From the NCBI GenBank assembly GCA_902492105.1, contig CABUKD010000039.1:1-16256 (forward strand): a stretch of 16,256 nucleotides of DNA, in the 5' to 3' direction. The notes under the pieces were generated by a model that saw only the letters and a program-made list of their open reading frames with translations, was not told the origin of the DNA and did no database searches. The stretch's first letter is position 1. Each line of letters begins with the position of its first letter. The position numbers and the translations under genes were made by a program. This DNA comes from an uncultured Clostridium sp. (GTDB lineage Bacteria; Bacillota; Clostridia; TANB77; CAG-508). Shown here in pieces: positions 7,113 through 14,676 of this stretch.

Positions 7113-8112
7113 TTAAGAATCAGAAAATATAGCTCCTACAGGTAGCCTATTTCCTCTTAAAAATTCTTCTGTTTTCATTTTTCTAGCATTTTCTGCTTGT
7201 AATTCTAACACTTGTAAAATACCATCTTTTGCTTTTACAAAAAGCCCTTGTGTTTCATCTGAAAATAAAATGGTACCTGGCATGATATCCGCTAATTTAT
7301 AATCATATTCTCTCATGTCAGTAAATACTTCTAATAAATCTTGATTGGTTAATTGTTTTACTTGCCAAAATTTTAATTTTTTATGATTGTAAAGAGTATA
7401 AGCTCCCATAATAGGATTAAGTCCTCTTACTAAATTATGAATTTGGTTTACAGTTTGGTTTTCCCAATCTATTTTGGCCATTTCTTTTTGTAACATAGGT
7501 GCCATGCTCATTTCTTTATCTTGTTGTTTTTCTCTTGGTGCTTTTCCTTGTTCTATAAGTTTTAAGGTTTTTACTAACAATTCTGCTCCTATAGTACTTA
7601 GCCTTTCCCAAAGCTCTCCTGTAGTTTCGTTTTCTCCTATTGCTGTTTCTTGTTTTAAAATCATGTCACCTGTGTCCATTCCTGCATCCATGTACATAGT
7701 AGTAATACCTGTTGTTTTATCTCCATTTAAAACAGCCCATTGAATAGGTGCTGCTCCTCTATATTTTGGAAGCAAAGAACCATGTACGTTAATACAGCCT
7801 AGTTTTGGAATATTTAATAATTCTTGTGGTAGAATTTTGCCATAAGCCACTACGCAAATAACATCTGGTTTTAAATTTTGTATTTGCTTTAAAAATTCTT
7901 CATTTCCGTTTTACTTTTTGTGGTTGGTAAATAGGCTCTATCCCTTTTTCTAAGGCATATTGCTTTACAGGAGAAGCTACTAATTTCATGCCTCTACCTT
8001 TTGGTTTATCTGGATTAGTTACAACTGCCATAATATGATGTCCCGCTTCTACCAATGCCTGTAAAGATTTTTGTGCAAAATCTGGAGTTCCCATAAATAC
8101 AATATTTAGCAT
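7113..8112 (-). CDS. fmt: Methionyl-tRNA formyltransferase (interrupted by in-frame CGG-A)
   Basis: Transfers the formyl group of 10-formyl-THF to initiator Met-tRNA. The zero frame from the ATG at 8112 gives MLNIVFMGTPDFA and runs to ...QPQKVK; then CGG AAA TGA stops it at residue 70. Removing the C at 7908 joins it to GNEEFLKQIQNLKPDV and the rest of the enzyme. The 1000-base span is 333 codons plus one base, giving 332 residues (family about 310-320). In the joined protein Asn108, His110 (INVHGSLLPKYRGAAPI) and Asp146 (MDTGD) line up with E. coli N106/H108/D144 at a constant offset of two, so exactly one base is extra. No other damage is seen. The ribosome binding site is AAAGGAG. It follows def, as in most bacteria. 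Either it is recoded or the sequence has an error; decay is unlikely. Confidence 0.93.
7905..7908 (-). other. CGGA recoding / +1 frameshift site in fmt
   Basis: On the minus strand the reading is GTA AAA CGG AAA TGA, where CGG is codon 69 in the zero frame. Skipping the C gives GTA AAA GGA AAT GAA, i.e. K-G-N-E. The zero-frame stop comes two codons after the CGG. It shares CGGAAA with the priA and dprA sites. Confidence 0.85.
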
Positions 8113-8183
8113 TTTTTCTTCTCCTTTACCTTATCATTTTATTTTTTATTTAAGGATTACCTAGAAATCTTTGTATCTTTTTC

Positions 8184-8702
8184 TTATTTTTTCTTTCTAT
8201 TTTTCTCTGTTTTTTCATTTTCTTGGTTTTCCTCTGGACTTACATATTCTAAAGTGCCTGGAATAATTTTGTCTACAAATAAAATTCCGTCTAAATGGTC
8301 TAGTTCATGGGAAATTGCTTGTGCTAATAACCCTGTTCCTTTTAATTTTATTTTTTTTCCATTTTCGTTAAGTGCTTCTATGATTACTTCTTCTGGTCTA
8401 ATAATTTTTGCAAATTGATTTGGAAAACTTAAGCAACCTTCTTCTACTTCTTGTTCTCCCTTTTGTTTTTTTATTACTGGATTTACAAGCTTAATAGGGC
8501 CTTTATCATCATATAAATCTATAACTACTAATCTTTTTAAAATTCCAATTTGAGGTCCTGCTAGTCCTACCCCATTATAGTGATGAAGGGTTTCTACCAT
8601 ATCATTTAATATTTCTCTAATTTTATCATCTACTACTTCTACTTCTTTTGCTTTTTTTCTTAAGATTTCATCTCCATCTTCTCTTATAATTCTAATTGCC
8701 AT
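8184..8702 (-). CDS. def: Peptide deformylase
   Basis: A 172-residue metalloenzyme that removes the N-formyl group from nascent proteins, working after Fmt. All three motifs are present: GVGLAGPQ (44-51; Gly replaces the second Ala of the common GLAAPQ, as in many Firmicutes), EGCLS (88-92, metal ligand Cys90) and HELDH (132-136, two His ligands and the catalytic Glu). The last 15-20 residues form a Glu/Lys/Asn-rich tail. The ribosome binding site is GAAGGAAGGGAG. It sits between priA (130-base gap) and fmt (71-base gap), the classical order. The gap before it holds no clear promoter. Confidence 0.96.
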   Translation of the reverse strand: MAIRIIREDGDEILRKKAKEVEVVDDKIREILNDMVETLHHYNGVGLAGPQIGILKRLVVIDLYDDKGPIKLVNPVIKKQKGEQEVEEGCLSFPNQFAKIIRPEEVIIEALNENGKKIKLKGTGLLAQAISHELDHLDGILFVDKIIPGTLEYVSPEENQENEKTEKNRKKK

Positions 8703-8832
8703 TTTTTCTCCCTTCCTTCTAAACTTTTATACTATATTTGTCTTAATTTTCATCCATAAAAATCTGGCTTTATTCTTCATCTATCAATTTATTTTTATGA
8801 ATTATTTTATAGATTTGCTTTTCCCTTTGTGC

Positions 8833-11089
8833 TTAAACCCAATTATTTGGATTTATATCAATACTAAGTTTTGTATTACCATTTTTGCCTTCTTTTGTTT
8901 TGCTATATTCTTGAATAACATCATTCATTAAATTTATAATATTATCGTCAAATTTACATTTAATAATAATACGAAAACGATATTGATTTTTGATTTTATC
9001 AATTGGTGCAGGCATTCCTTGGTATAATATAATACCCAAATTTTCCTGAATTACTCTATTTTTCAAATATCCATGTATTTGATTGGTAACTGCAAAAGCT
9101 TGCTTTTCATTGGTAGAAGAAATGCCTATTACTATTATATCGCAAAATGGCGGATATTTCAATTGTTTTCTTATTGTGATTTCTGTTTGATAAAATAATT
9201 TGTAATCTTGTTTTTTACTACATTCAATACTAAAATTGTCTGGATTATAAGTTTGAATTATTACTTTTCCTTTATCTTTTTCTCTTCCTGCTCTTCCTGC
9301 TACCTGTGTTAAAATTTGAAATGTTCTTTCATTTGCTCTAAAATCATCTATATTTAAGCTACTATCTGCTGCAATAACCCCTACTAAAGTAACATTTGGA
9401 AAATGGTGACCTTTTACTACCATTTGTGTTCCAATTAAAATATCAATATTTTCTTGTTTAAATTTGTTTAAAATTTCCTCATGAGAGTTTTTCTTACTAA
9501 CAGTATCCACATCCATACGAATGGTAGTTGCTTGTGGAAATAACAAATGAATTTGCTCTTCTAACTTTTGAGTACCTGCTCCAAAATAGCGAATATTCTG
9601 GCTATGGCATTGTGGGCATTGTTTTACCACAGGTTCTGTATAACCACAATAATGGCATTTTAATAGGTTTTGTTTGGCATGATAAGTTAGGGTAATATCA
9701 CAATGTTTGCATTTAACTGTATAGCCACAATCACGGCACATAATAAAGGTAGAAAAGCCTCTGCGGTTTAAAAATAAAATAGTCTGTTTTTTATTTTTTA
9801 AATTTTCTTCAATGGCTTGGTGAATCTTTCCACTTATCATGGATTTATTGCCTTGTTCTAATTCTTGCCTTAAATCTACTACTTCTATTTCTGGCAAGCT
9901 TGCTTTATTGGCTCTTTTCGTTAGTTCTAATAGTGTAATTTCACCTTTTTGAGCTTTATAATAACTTTCTAAATCTGGAGTGGCACTACCAAGTACAAAA
10001 GGAATATTAGCTTCTTTTGCTAAGTATCTAGCAATTTCTTTTGTATGGTATCTTGGTGTGGTTTCTGATTTATAGGAACTATCATGCTCTTCATCCATAA
10101 TAATAAGACCTAAATTAAAAACAGGTGCAAAAATACTAGAGCGTGCCCCAATTACAATTTTTGCTTTTCCTCTTTTAATTTTATTCCATTGATCATATCT
10201 TTCTCCTACCGATAATTTACTATGAAGAACCGCTACTACTTCTTCTCCAAAACGAGAAATAAATCTATCTACCGTTTGTGGGGTTAAAGAAATCTCTGGT
10301 ACTAACATAATACTAGATTTTCCTTCTTTTAACGCTTTTTCTATTAATTGTAAATAAACTTCTGTTTTTCCGTGAGCCAGTTACTCCAAAAAGTAAAAAC
10401 TCAGAATAGAAGCAATCATCCATTGCTTCGCAAATAGTATCAAAAGCCTTTTGTTGTTCTTCATTTAGGCTTAAGTCTGCTGTTTTTTCTACTACTTTAT
10501 GTAAAAATGGATTCCTTTCCACTTGTTTTTCTACAAATTCGAGATATCCCTTTTTTTCTAAGCTTTTTAATACAGCCCTAGAAACATCTGCAAAAATTTC
10601 TAAATCTGAAACTAAAGTGCCATCATTTTCCATTAAAAATTGCAATGCCCTTATTTGTTTCTCCGATTTAATTGTATGATTAGCAATTTCTGTTTCTAAT
10701 TCTTCTGTTTCCTTGGTAAGATATACAAAAGAAGCATTTTTTTCTTTTACGCGATTTTGAATGATTTTTGCAGTAGTTCCCGGTGGTAACATTAGTTTAA
10801 TGCAATCTGAAACATTGCAAAAATATCTTTTTGCCATCCAATAAGCAAGATTAATTTCCTTTTCTCCAACAAAAAGATTATCTTCTACTTGTACGATTTG
10901 TTTTAGTTTATATGGTGAAGAATTTTTTATAGCCACAACATAGCCTTCATCTAGGTCTTTTCGATTGCTAAATGGCACAAAAACTCTGCTTCCAATCATT
11001 ACCTTGGAAGCCAAGTTATTTGGTATTTCATAATCAAATACTTTATTTAATTGTTTTGCATTACTATTTAAAATTACTTCTGCAATCAT
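8833..11089 (-). CDS. priA: Primosomal protein N' / replication restart helicase (interrupted by in-frame CGG-A)
   Basis: PriA reloads the replicative helicase at stalled forks. The span is 752 codons plus one base, giving 751 residues. The N-terminal DNA-binding part (1-200) starts MIAEVILNSNAKQLNKVFDY. The Walker A motif is broken: the zero frame reads GVTGS-R-KNR, but removing the C at 10372 gives GVTGSGKTEVYLQLIEKA, the family consensus. After that come DEEH (332-335), eight zinc Cys in pairs (451/454, 460/463, 478/481, 491/494) and QVAGRAGR (595-602). Without the shift the product stops 19 codons later and lacks the helicase. The ATG lies four bases after the toxin stop and has no strong ribosome binding site, suggesting coupling to the toxin gene. 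All motifs beyond the break are intact, which argues against a pseudogene. Confidence 0.94.
10369..10372 (-). other. CGGA recoding / +1 frameshift site in priA Walker A
   Basis: On the minus strand the reading is GGC TCA CGG AAA AAC, where CGG is codon 240. Skipping the C gives GGC TCA GGA AAA ACA, i.e. G-S-G-K-T, the ATP-binding loop. The family demands glycine here, so this site shows what CGGA must encode. Confidence 0.9.
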
Positions 11090-11095
11090 AAGATT

Positions 11096-11407
11096 TTAAC
11101 TCATATCTCTTTTTAATTTTCTTAATGCTTTGCCTACATCTAATTTAGTATGTATTATTGCTAAGATTACAATATCTCTTCCTTTTATATGATAAAAAAT
11201 TCTATGCTTTTTATAAATCATTTGTCTAATTTCATAGTTAGATATAAAAAAATTAGTTTTCTTTCCTATTTCAGGCATGGTTTCAAAGATATCTGTATAA
11301 TCAATAAGCTTTCTTACATATGTCTTTACAGTTTCTTCTGTATCTTCTCTTGCTTCATCTATAAATTCTGTAATATGTGATATTGCATTATCAGTCCAAA
11401 CTACCAT
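11096..11407 (-). CDS. RelE/ParE-superfamily toxin
   Basis: 103 residues. It starts VVWTDNAISHITEFIDEARED, the ParE-type "W...A...L..I..YI" beginning. It has a helical middle and a conserved end: MPEIGKKT (about 44-51), YEIRQMIYKKHRIFYHIKG (57-75) and IVILAIIHTKLD. The fold is that of ribosome-dependent RNases or gyrase poisons; which one cannot be told from sequence. Its ATG overlaps the antitoxin stop by seven bases (ATGGTAG), a classic coupled toxin-antitoxin arrangement. It ends six bases before priA, so transcripts may run on into that essential gene. Confidence 0.82.
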   Translation of the reverse strand: MVVWTDNAISHITEFIDEAREDTEETVKTYVRKLIDYTDIFETMPEIGKKTNFFISNYEIRQMIYKKHRIFYHIKGRDIVILAIIHTKLDVGKALRKLKRDMS

Positions 11408-11577
11408 TTATCAATAATCTCCTTCACTTCGTTGCTAGTTTTTGTGTTTCCAGATTCCATATCTTTGATTCCTTTTTGAATTTCAAGTTGTACGTAAAGT
11501 GTATATAATATTTCTTCATAACTTGTTTTATCATCTATATTTTGGACTGTATTTAATATTAATTGTTTATCACTCAT
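11401..11577 (-). CDS. Antitoxin of a type II toxin-antitoxin pair
   Basis: 58 residues, small and acidic, upstream of and overlapping the ParE-like toxin. The C-terminal half LEIQKGIKDMESGNTKTSNEVKEIIDKW has the "G..D...G...S..EV" pattern common in ParD/RelB-like antitoxins that wrap around the toxin. The start is the ATG at 11577, placed eight bases after GGAGGAG; a longer reading from the TTG at 11592 would overlap that ribosome binding site and is not favoured. No DNA-binding domain is obvious. A TTAAAAT -10-like box with TG in front lies about 35-40 bases upstream and might be its promoter, since the gmk terminator isolates it. Confidence 0.75.
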   Translation of the reverse strand: MSDKQLILNTVQNIDDKTSYEEILYTLYVQLEIQKGIKDMESGNTKTSNEVKEIIDKW

Positions 11578-11653
11578 TATTTTCTCCTCCAATCTAGATA
11601 TATTTTAACATAAAAATGTATTTTTTACTACTTTTTTTACTCAATTTATCCAA

Positions 11654-11678
11654 TAAAAAAACAGAGTCTAAAACTCTG
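11654..11678 (-). terminator. Strong terminator ending the yicC-remA-rpoZ-gmk unit
   Basis: On the minus strand CAGAGT (11678-11673), loop TTTAG, ACTCTG (11667-11662), then a run of seven T. The gmk stop codon TAG (11670-11668) lies inside the loop and stem, so the last codons of gmk build the hairpin. Confidence 0.88.
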
Positions 11679-12243
11679 CTTCTGTTAAGTTATATTCATT
11701 TTTGATAATTTCCATAATAATATTTACCGTTTTCTCTAAATTGTTGTTTTTAATTACATAATCGTACATTCCTATTTTAGATTCTTCATATTCCAAACGG
11801 TTTAATCTTAGCTGAATATCTTTAATACTTGGTTTATCAATTCTTTTTTCTAAGCGCTTTGCTAGTACTTCTTTTGGCACTTTTAAAAAAATGGTAACAA
11901 TTTTAATTTCATCACCTAATATTTTAAGTAAATTTTCAACTCCATTTACTTCAATATCTTTTACTATAATTTTTCCATTTTTTATTTTTTCATTCATTAG
12001 TTTTTTAGAAGTACCATAATAATGTTCATGATGAACACTATATTCATAAAGTTCTCCATTCTTTATCATTTGCTCAAATTCTTCTGCAGTTACAAAATTG
12101 TAGGTTACTCCTGGCACATCATTTTCTCTTGGTGGTCTATCTGTATAAGATGGAAGTGATTCTACATTTTCCATTCTACTAATTAATTCTTTTTTAATTG
12201 TGTCTTTGCCTGCGCCAGATACACCAGATAATAATACTAGCAT
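11668..12243 (-). CDS. gmk: Guanylate kinase
   Basis: 191 residues; converts GMP to GDP with ATP. The P-loop is GVSGAGKD (7-14; the usual form is GPSGAGKGT). GMP-site motifs follow: SYTDRPPRE (32-40, usually S.TTR.PR), GVTYNFV (45-51), GELYEY (63-68) and YYGTS (75-79). KDIEVNG matches the usual LEIDVQG segment, and YDYVIKNNNLE near residue 160 is typical. Several normally invariant positions are changed (TDR for TTR, KD for KG), so it is a diverged member; a related nucleotide kinase is possible but less likely given the position. The ATG overlaps the end of rpoZ by seven bases, with AAGGTG just before it. It starts almost directly at the P-loop strand. Confidence 0.85.
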   Translation of the reverse strand: MLVLLSGVSGAGKDTIKKELISRMENVESLPSYTDRPPRENDVPGVTYNFVTAEEFEQMIKNGELYEYSVHHEHYYGTSKKLMNEKIKNGKIIVKDIEVNGVENLLKILGDEIKIVTIFLKVPKEVLAKRLEKRIDKPSIKDIQLRLNRLEYEESKIGMYDYVIKNNNLEKTVNIIMEIIKNEYNLTEAEF

Positions 12244-12425
12244 GCTTTCACCTTACCTTCTGCAATTTCATCTGCTGCTAAAGATACTGGAGATGGTTCT
12301 TCCTTTTTAGTAAGCTTTGCACTTCCAGCAGCTAATTGTCTTGCTCTTTTAGCAGTAACTGCTACTAATTGAAAACGATTGTCTACTTTTGTTAACAATT
12401 CTAATACAGTTGGTTTTACTAACAT
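12237..12425 (-). CDS. rpoZ: RNA polymerase omega subunit
   Basis: 62 residues, matching the short Firmicutes form. It shows NRFQLVAVTAKRARQLAAG (16-34), the most conserved omega segment, followed by PVSLAADEIAEGKVK. Omega helps assemble and stabilise the beta' subunit. It starts with LVKPTVLELL. It lies upstream of gmk and overlaps it, the reverse of the usual gmk-rpoZ order in Bacillus and most clostridia. The ribosome binding site is GAAAGAAGGGAAA. A 133-base gap separates it from remA. Confidence 0.92.
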   Translation of the reverse strand: MLVKPTVLELLTKVDNRFQLVAVTAKRARQLAAGSAKLTKKEEPSPVSLAADEIAEGKVKAC

Positions 12426-12540
12426 ATTTTTCCCTTCTTTCTAACCTTCATCTATTTTTTATATTTTATTGTTTGAAACTATTTCATTTTTTGCTTTTTA
12501 TTATTTCTTGTTTGTAATCTTTCTATTTACTTTTATATCT

Positions 12541-12558
12541 AAAAGCTATCTTGCTTTT
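12541..12558 (-). terminator. Weak hairpin behind remA
   Basis: On the minus strand AAAAGC, a six-base loop, then GCTTTT, beginning at the remA stop. The stem has only two G-C pairs and there is no long T-run. It could be a weak attenuator or an mRNA 3'-end stabiliser in the remA-rpoZ gap. The rest of that gap (12426-12540) is T-rich with no clear promoter. Confidence 0.3.
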
Positions 12559-12834
12559 TTATGATTTATTTTCTTCTTCTGTTTCTTCTTTCTTTGTTCC
12601 ATCATCTTCTACTCTGCCTGCTATAGTTTCTGGCTGAATAGCAGATAAAATAATATGGTCTGAATCCATAATAAGTACTGCCCTTGTTCTTCTTCCACAG
12701 GTAGCATCTATTGCACTGCCTTGGTCTTTTGCTTCTTGGACCATTCTTTTGATTGGTGCTGACTCAGGACTAACAATTGCAATAATTCTATCAGAAGATA
12801 CAATATTTCCAAATCCAATATTAATAAGTTGCAT
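12559..12834 (-). CDS. remA: RemA / DUF370 DNA-binding regulator
   Basis: 91 residues with the whole DUF370 pattern: LINIGFGNIVSSDRIIAIV (3-21), then SAPIKRMVQEAKDQG, DATCGRRTRAVLIMDSDHII and LSAIQPETIAGRV. In B. subtilis RemA is a ring-forming DNA-binding protein that activates matrix genes and others. The acidic C-terminal tail (EDDGTKKEETEEENKS) is a variable feature. It is placed between yicC and rpoZ/gmk, its standard position. The ribosome binding site is AAAGGAAT. Confidence 0.93.
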   Translation of the reverse strand: MQLINIGFGNIVSSDRIIAIVSPESAPIKRMVQEAKDQGSAIDATCGRRTRAVLIMDSDHIILSAIQPETIAGRVEDDGTKKEETEEENKS

Positions 12835-12901
12835 AAATTTTCATTCCTTTCTAATTTTTCTAAAATTATATAGTTATGAAATTGTTTTTTAAACTATCTT
12901 T

Positions 12902-13777
12902 TTACTCTATATTCTGAATTTGCTCCCTTATGTCTTCTAATTGTGTTTTTAAGTCAATTACTAAATTGGTAATTTCTAGTTTTCCAGATTTAGAACCAAT
13001 GGTATTAGTTTCTCTATTCATTTCTTGTACTAGAAAGTCTATTTTTTTACCACATGGTATTTCTTGATTTAATAAAGACATAAATTGTGCAATATGACTT
13101 TTTAATCTAGTAATTTCTTCTTCTATGGAACATTTATCAGAATAAATTACAATTTCTTGGGCAAGCCTTGTTTGGTCAACAACATCTGTTTTTAAAATGT
13201 CTTTGATTCTTTCTTCTAATTTTACTACATATTCTTCTACAAGTCCAGTAGAAAAAGCAGAAATTTCATCGACATTTTTTGCAACTTTTTGTAAACGTTC
13301 TGCTAAATCTTGTTTTATTTTATTACCTTCAATGCTTCTCATATCTATAAAATTATCTAATGCATTTTCCAAGCATTCTGAAAGTTCAGTCCAAATGGTT
13401 TCTAGACTGTCTTCTTCCATTTGTACATTTAAAACATCAGGCAATTTGGAAATTTCTGTAGCACGAAGCCCACTAGAAATATTAGTTTCTTCTGCTAGAT
13501 CTGAAAGTTCTTTAATATAAAGTTTAGCTAGTTCTTTATTTAAAATAACATTTTTTCCTACGACTCCATAATTTGTGTAAGTAATAAAAACTTCTATTTT
13601 ACCTCTAGCAACTCTATTTAATACTGCTTTTCTAACTTTGTCCTCCAAATAAAAGAGATTTCTAGGCAGTTTGACTGTAATATCTGCATATTTGTGGTTT
13701 ACTGAACGAATTTCTACTAAATATTCTCTTCCTTCTTTTTCTAATTTGGCTCTGCCAAAACCTGTCATACTTTTCAT
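12902..13777 (-). CDS. yicC: YicC-family endoribonuclease
   Basis: 291 residues, normal for the family. The N-terminus MKSMTGFGRA is the family signature, followed by VEIRSVNHKYADITVKLPR and RGKIEVFITY. The C-terminal DUF1732 part holds DQTRLAQEIVIYSDKCSIEEEITRL, then CGKKIDFLVQEMNRETNTIGSKS, ending near EDIREQIQNIE. The DUF1732 Glu/His-rich pattern is linked to RNase activity; E. coli YicC contributes to decay of certain small RNAs. It starts the conserved yicC-remA-rpoZ-gmk group. The ribosome binding site is AGAGGAT. It follows the charged membrane protein gene by 17 bases, so both may be on one transcript. Confidence 0.94.
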   Translation of the reverse strand: MKSMTGFGRAKLEKEGREYLVEIRSVNHKYADITVKLPRNLFYLEDKVRKAVLNRVARGKIEVFITYTNYGVVGKNVILNKELAKLYIKELSDLAEETNISSGLRATEISKLPDVLNVQMEEDSLETIWTELSECLENALDNFIDMRSIEGNKIKQDLAERLQKVAKNVDEISAFSTGLVEEYVVKLEERIKDILKTDVVDQTRLAQEIVIYSDKCSIEEEITRLKSHIAQFMSLLNQEIPCGKKIDFLVQEMNRETNTIGSKSGKLEITNLVIDLKTQLEDIREQIQNIE

Positions 13778-13794
13778 GGAATAAATCCTCTTTC

Positions 13795-14664
13795 TTATTT
13801 TTTAATAATTTCTTTTATATTCTCTAAAGAAAATTGCTTTTTCATTTTTTTATAAATAATAATTGTTTTAGCAACATAATAAATAGCAAACGCTAAGGCA
13901 ACAATTACTACTACTGGTATGAACTTTTCTTGCCACATCATATTAAGATAAATAAATCCCATAGTAGCAATAGCTAATACTAAAGTTTCTATTCCATGAA
14001 TTGCATGCCTTCCACTATCTTTTTTATAGGCATATTCTATTACTCCTATTGCAATAACAAGAATAGACATGCTAAATACTTTTAAGTCTACTACAAACAC
14101 AGAATTTTCGATATTCCAAAAACCTAAAATAATAAAATTTAGATAAAGAATGATTATTACAGCAAGAAAAATGTTTTGGAAAACTCTAGTATGAATTTGG
14201 TTTTGTTGTTCTTCTGGTAACTTTCTATTGGATTTAATTTCTTTTTCTATTTCTTCTATTTTACTTATTTTATTGTTAGATGCTTTTACTAATTTTTCAT
14301 TAGATTTCTTATTTTTTTCTTGCTTTTTGTTTTCTTCCTTATGTTCTTTTTTTTCTTTAGTTTCTTTATTGTCTGGTTTTTCTTGTCTTTCTTGATTTAT
14401 ACTTTTGTTTTCTTTTTTATTATCTTCTAAGTTTTTATCTTTATTTTGTTCTTTATTTTGTTCTTTATTTTGTTCTTTATCTTGGCTTTTATGCTTTGCT
14501 TTGCCCTTTGTCCTTTTTTGCTTTTGTTCTACTATTTCTTCTTGTTCTACTTTTGTTTTATCTTGTTTGGCTTTTTTTTCTTCTTCTAATTTTTGTTGTT
14601 CCACTTTTTCTTTTTCTATAATCTCTTTAATTTCTTCCTGCCTTTTGTTTTCTTTTTTAGGCAT
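13795..14664 (-). CDS. Unknown membrane protein with a long Lys/Glu/Gln/Asn-rich N-terminus
   Basis: 289 residues, function not recognised. Residues 1-150 are almost only Lys, Glu, Gln, Asn and Asp, probably disordered or coiled-coil, with three NKEQ repeats at about 65-74. Residues 160-270 hold four membrane segments (165-183, 196-212, 225-243, 249-270), so the charged part is probably cytoplasmic. A short amphipathic tail ends in IKEIIKK. The purine-rich coding strand makes the sequence prone to repeat expansion. The ribosome binding site GGGAGGAAG begins at the rsmE stop, so it is cotranscribed with rsmE. Homologues are likely to match only in the membrane half. A scaffold or tether role is possible but unsupported. 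Confidence 0.7.
   Translation of the reverse strand: MPKKENKRQEEIKEIIEKEKVEQQKLEEEKKAKQDKTKVEQEEIVEQKQKRTKGKAKHKSQDKEQNKEQNKEQNKDKNLEDNKKENKSINQERQEKPDNKETKEKKEHKEENKKQEKNKKSNEKLVKASNNKISKIEEIEKEIKSNRKLPEEQQNQIHTRVFQNIFLAVIIILYLNFIILGFWNIENSVFVVDLKVFSMSILVIAIGVIEYAYKKDSGRHAIHGIETLVLAIATMGFIYLNMMWQEKFIPVVVIVALAFAIYYVAKTIIIYKKMKKQFSLENIKEIIKK
14440..14475 (-). repeat. Three 12-base direct repeats (NKEQ codons)
   Basis: Three identical copies of TTTATTTTGTTC on the + strand (14440-14451, 14452-14463, 14464-14475), coding for NKEQ units on the minus strand. A fourth, diverged copy follows. The period is a multiple of three, so copy-number change keeps the frame. Confidence 0.85.
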
Positions 14665-14676
14665 TTTTCTTCCTCC

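Noticed and set aside
7897..7908. UGA readthrough or selenocysteine at the fmt stop
   Set aside because: The frame beyond TGA does not resemble Fmt; homology continues in the +1 frame, so readthrough would not help.
7113..8112. fmt as two separate genes or a pseudogene
   Set aside because: The two pieces join perfectly after removal of one base, keep all catalytic residues and show no other lesion. The second piece has no ribosome binding site, and its apparent GTG start lies within a conserved AYG segment.
8703..8832. Promoter or riboswitch in the priA-def gap
   Set aside because: TATAGTATAA-like boxes occur, but no suitably spaced -35 and no convincing structure; AT-rich background explains them.
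11578..11592. TTG start for the antitoxin at 11592
   Set aside because: It would place the clear GGAGGAG ribosome binding site inside the coding region; the ATG at 11577 fits it properly.
14440..14475. CRISPR-like array
   Set aside because: Units are only 12 bases, contiguous without spacers, and translate in frame as NKEQ repeats.
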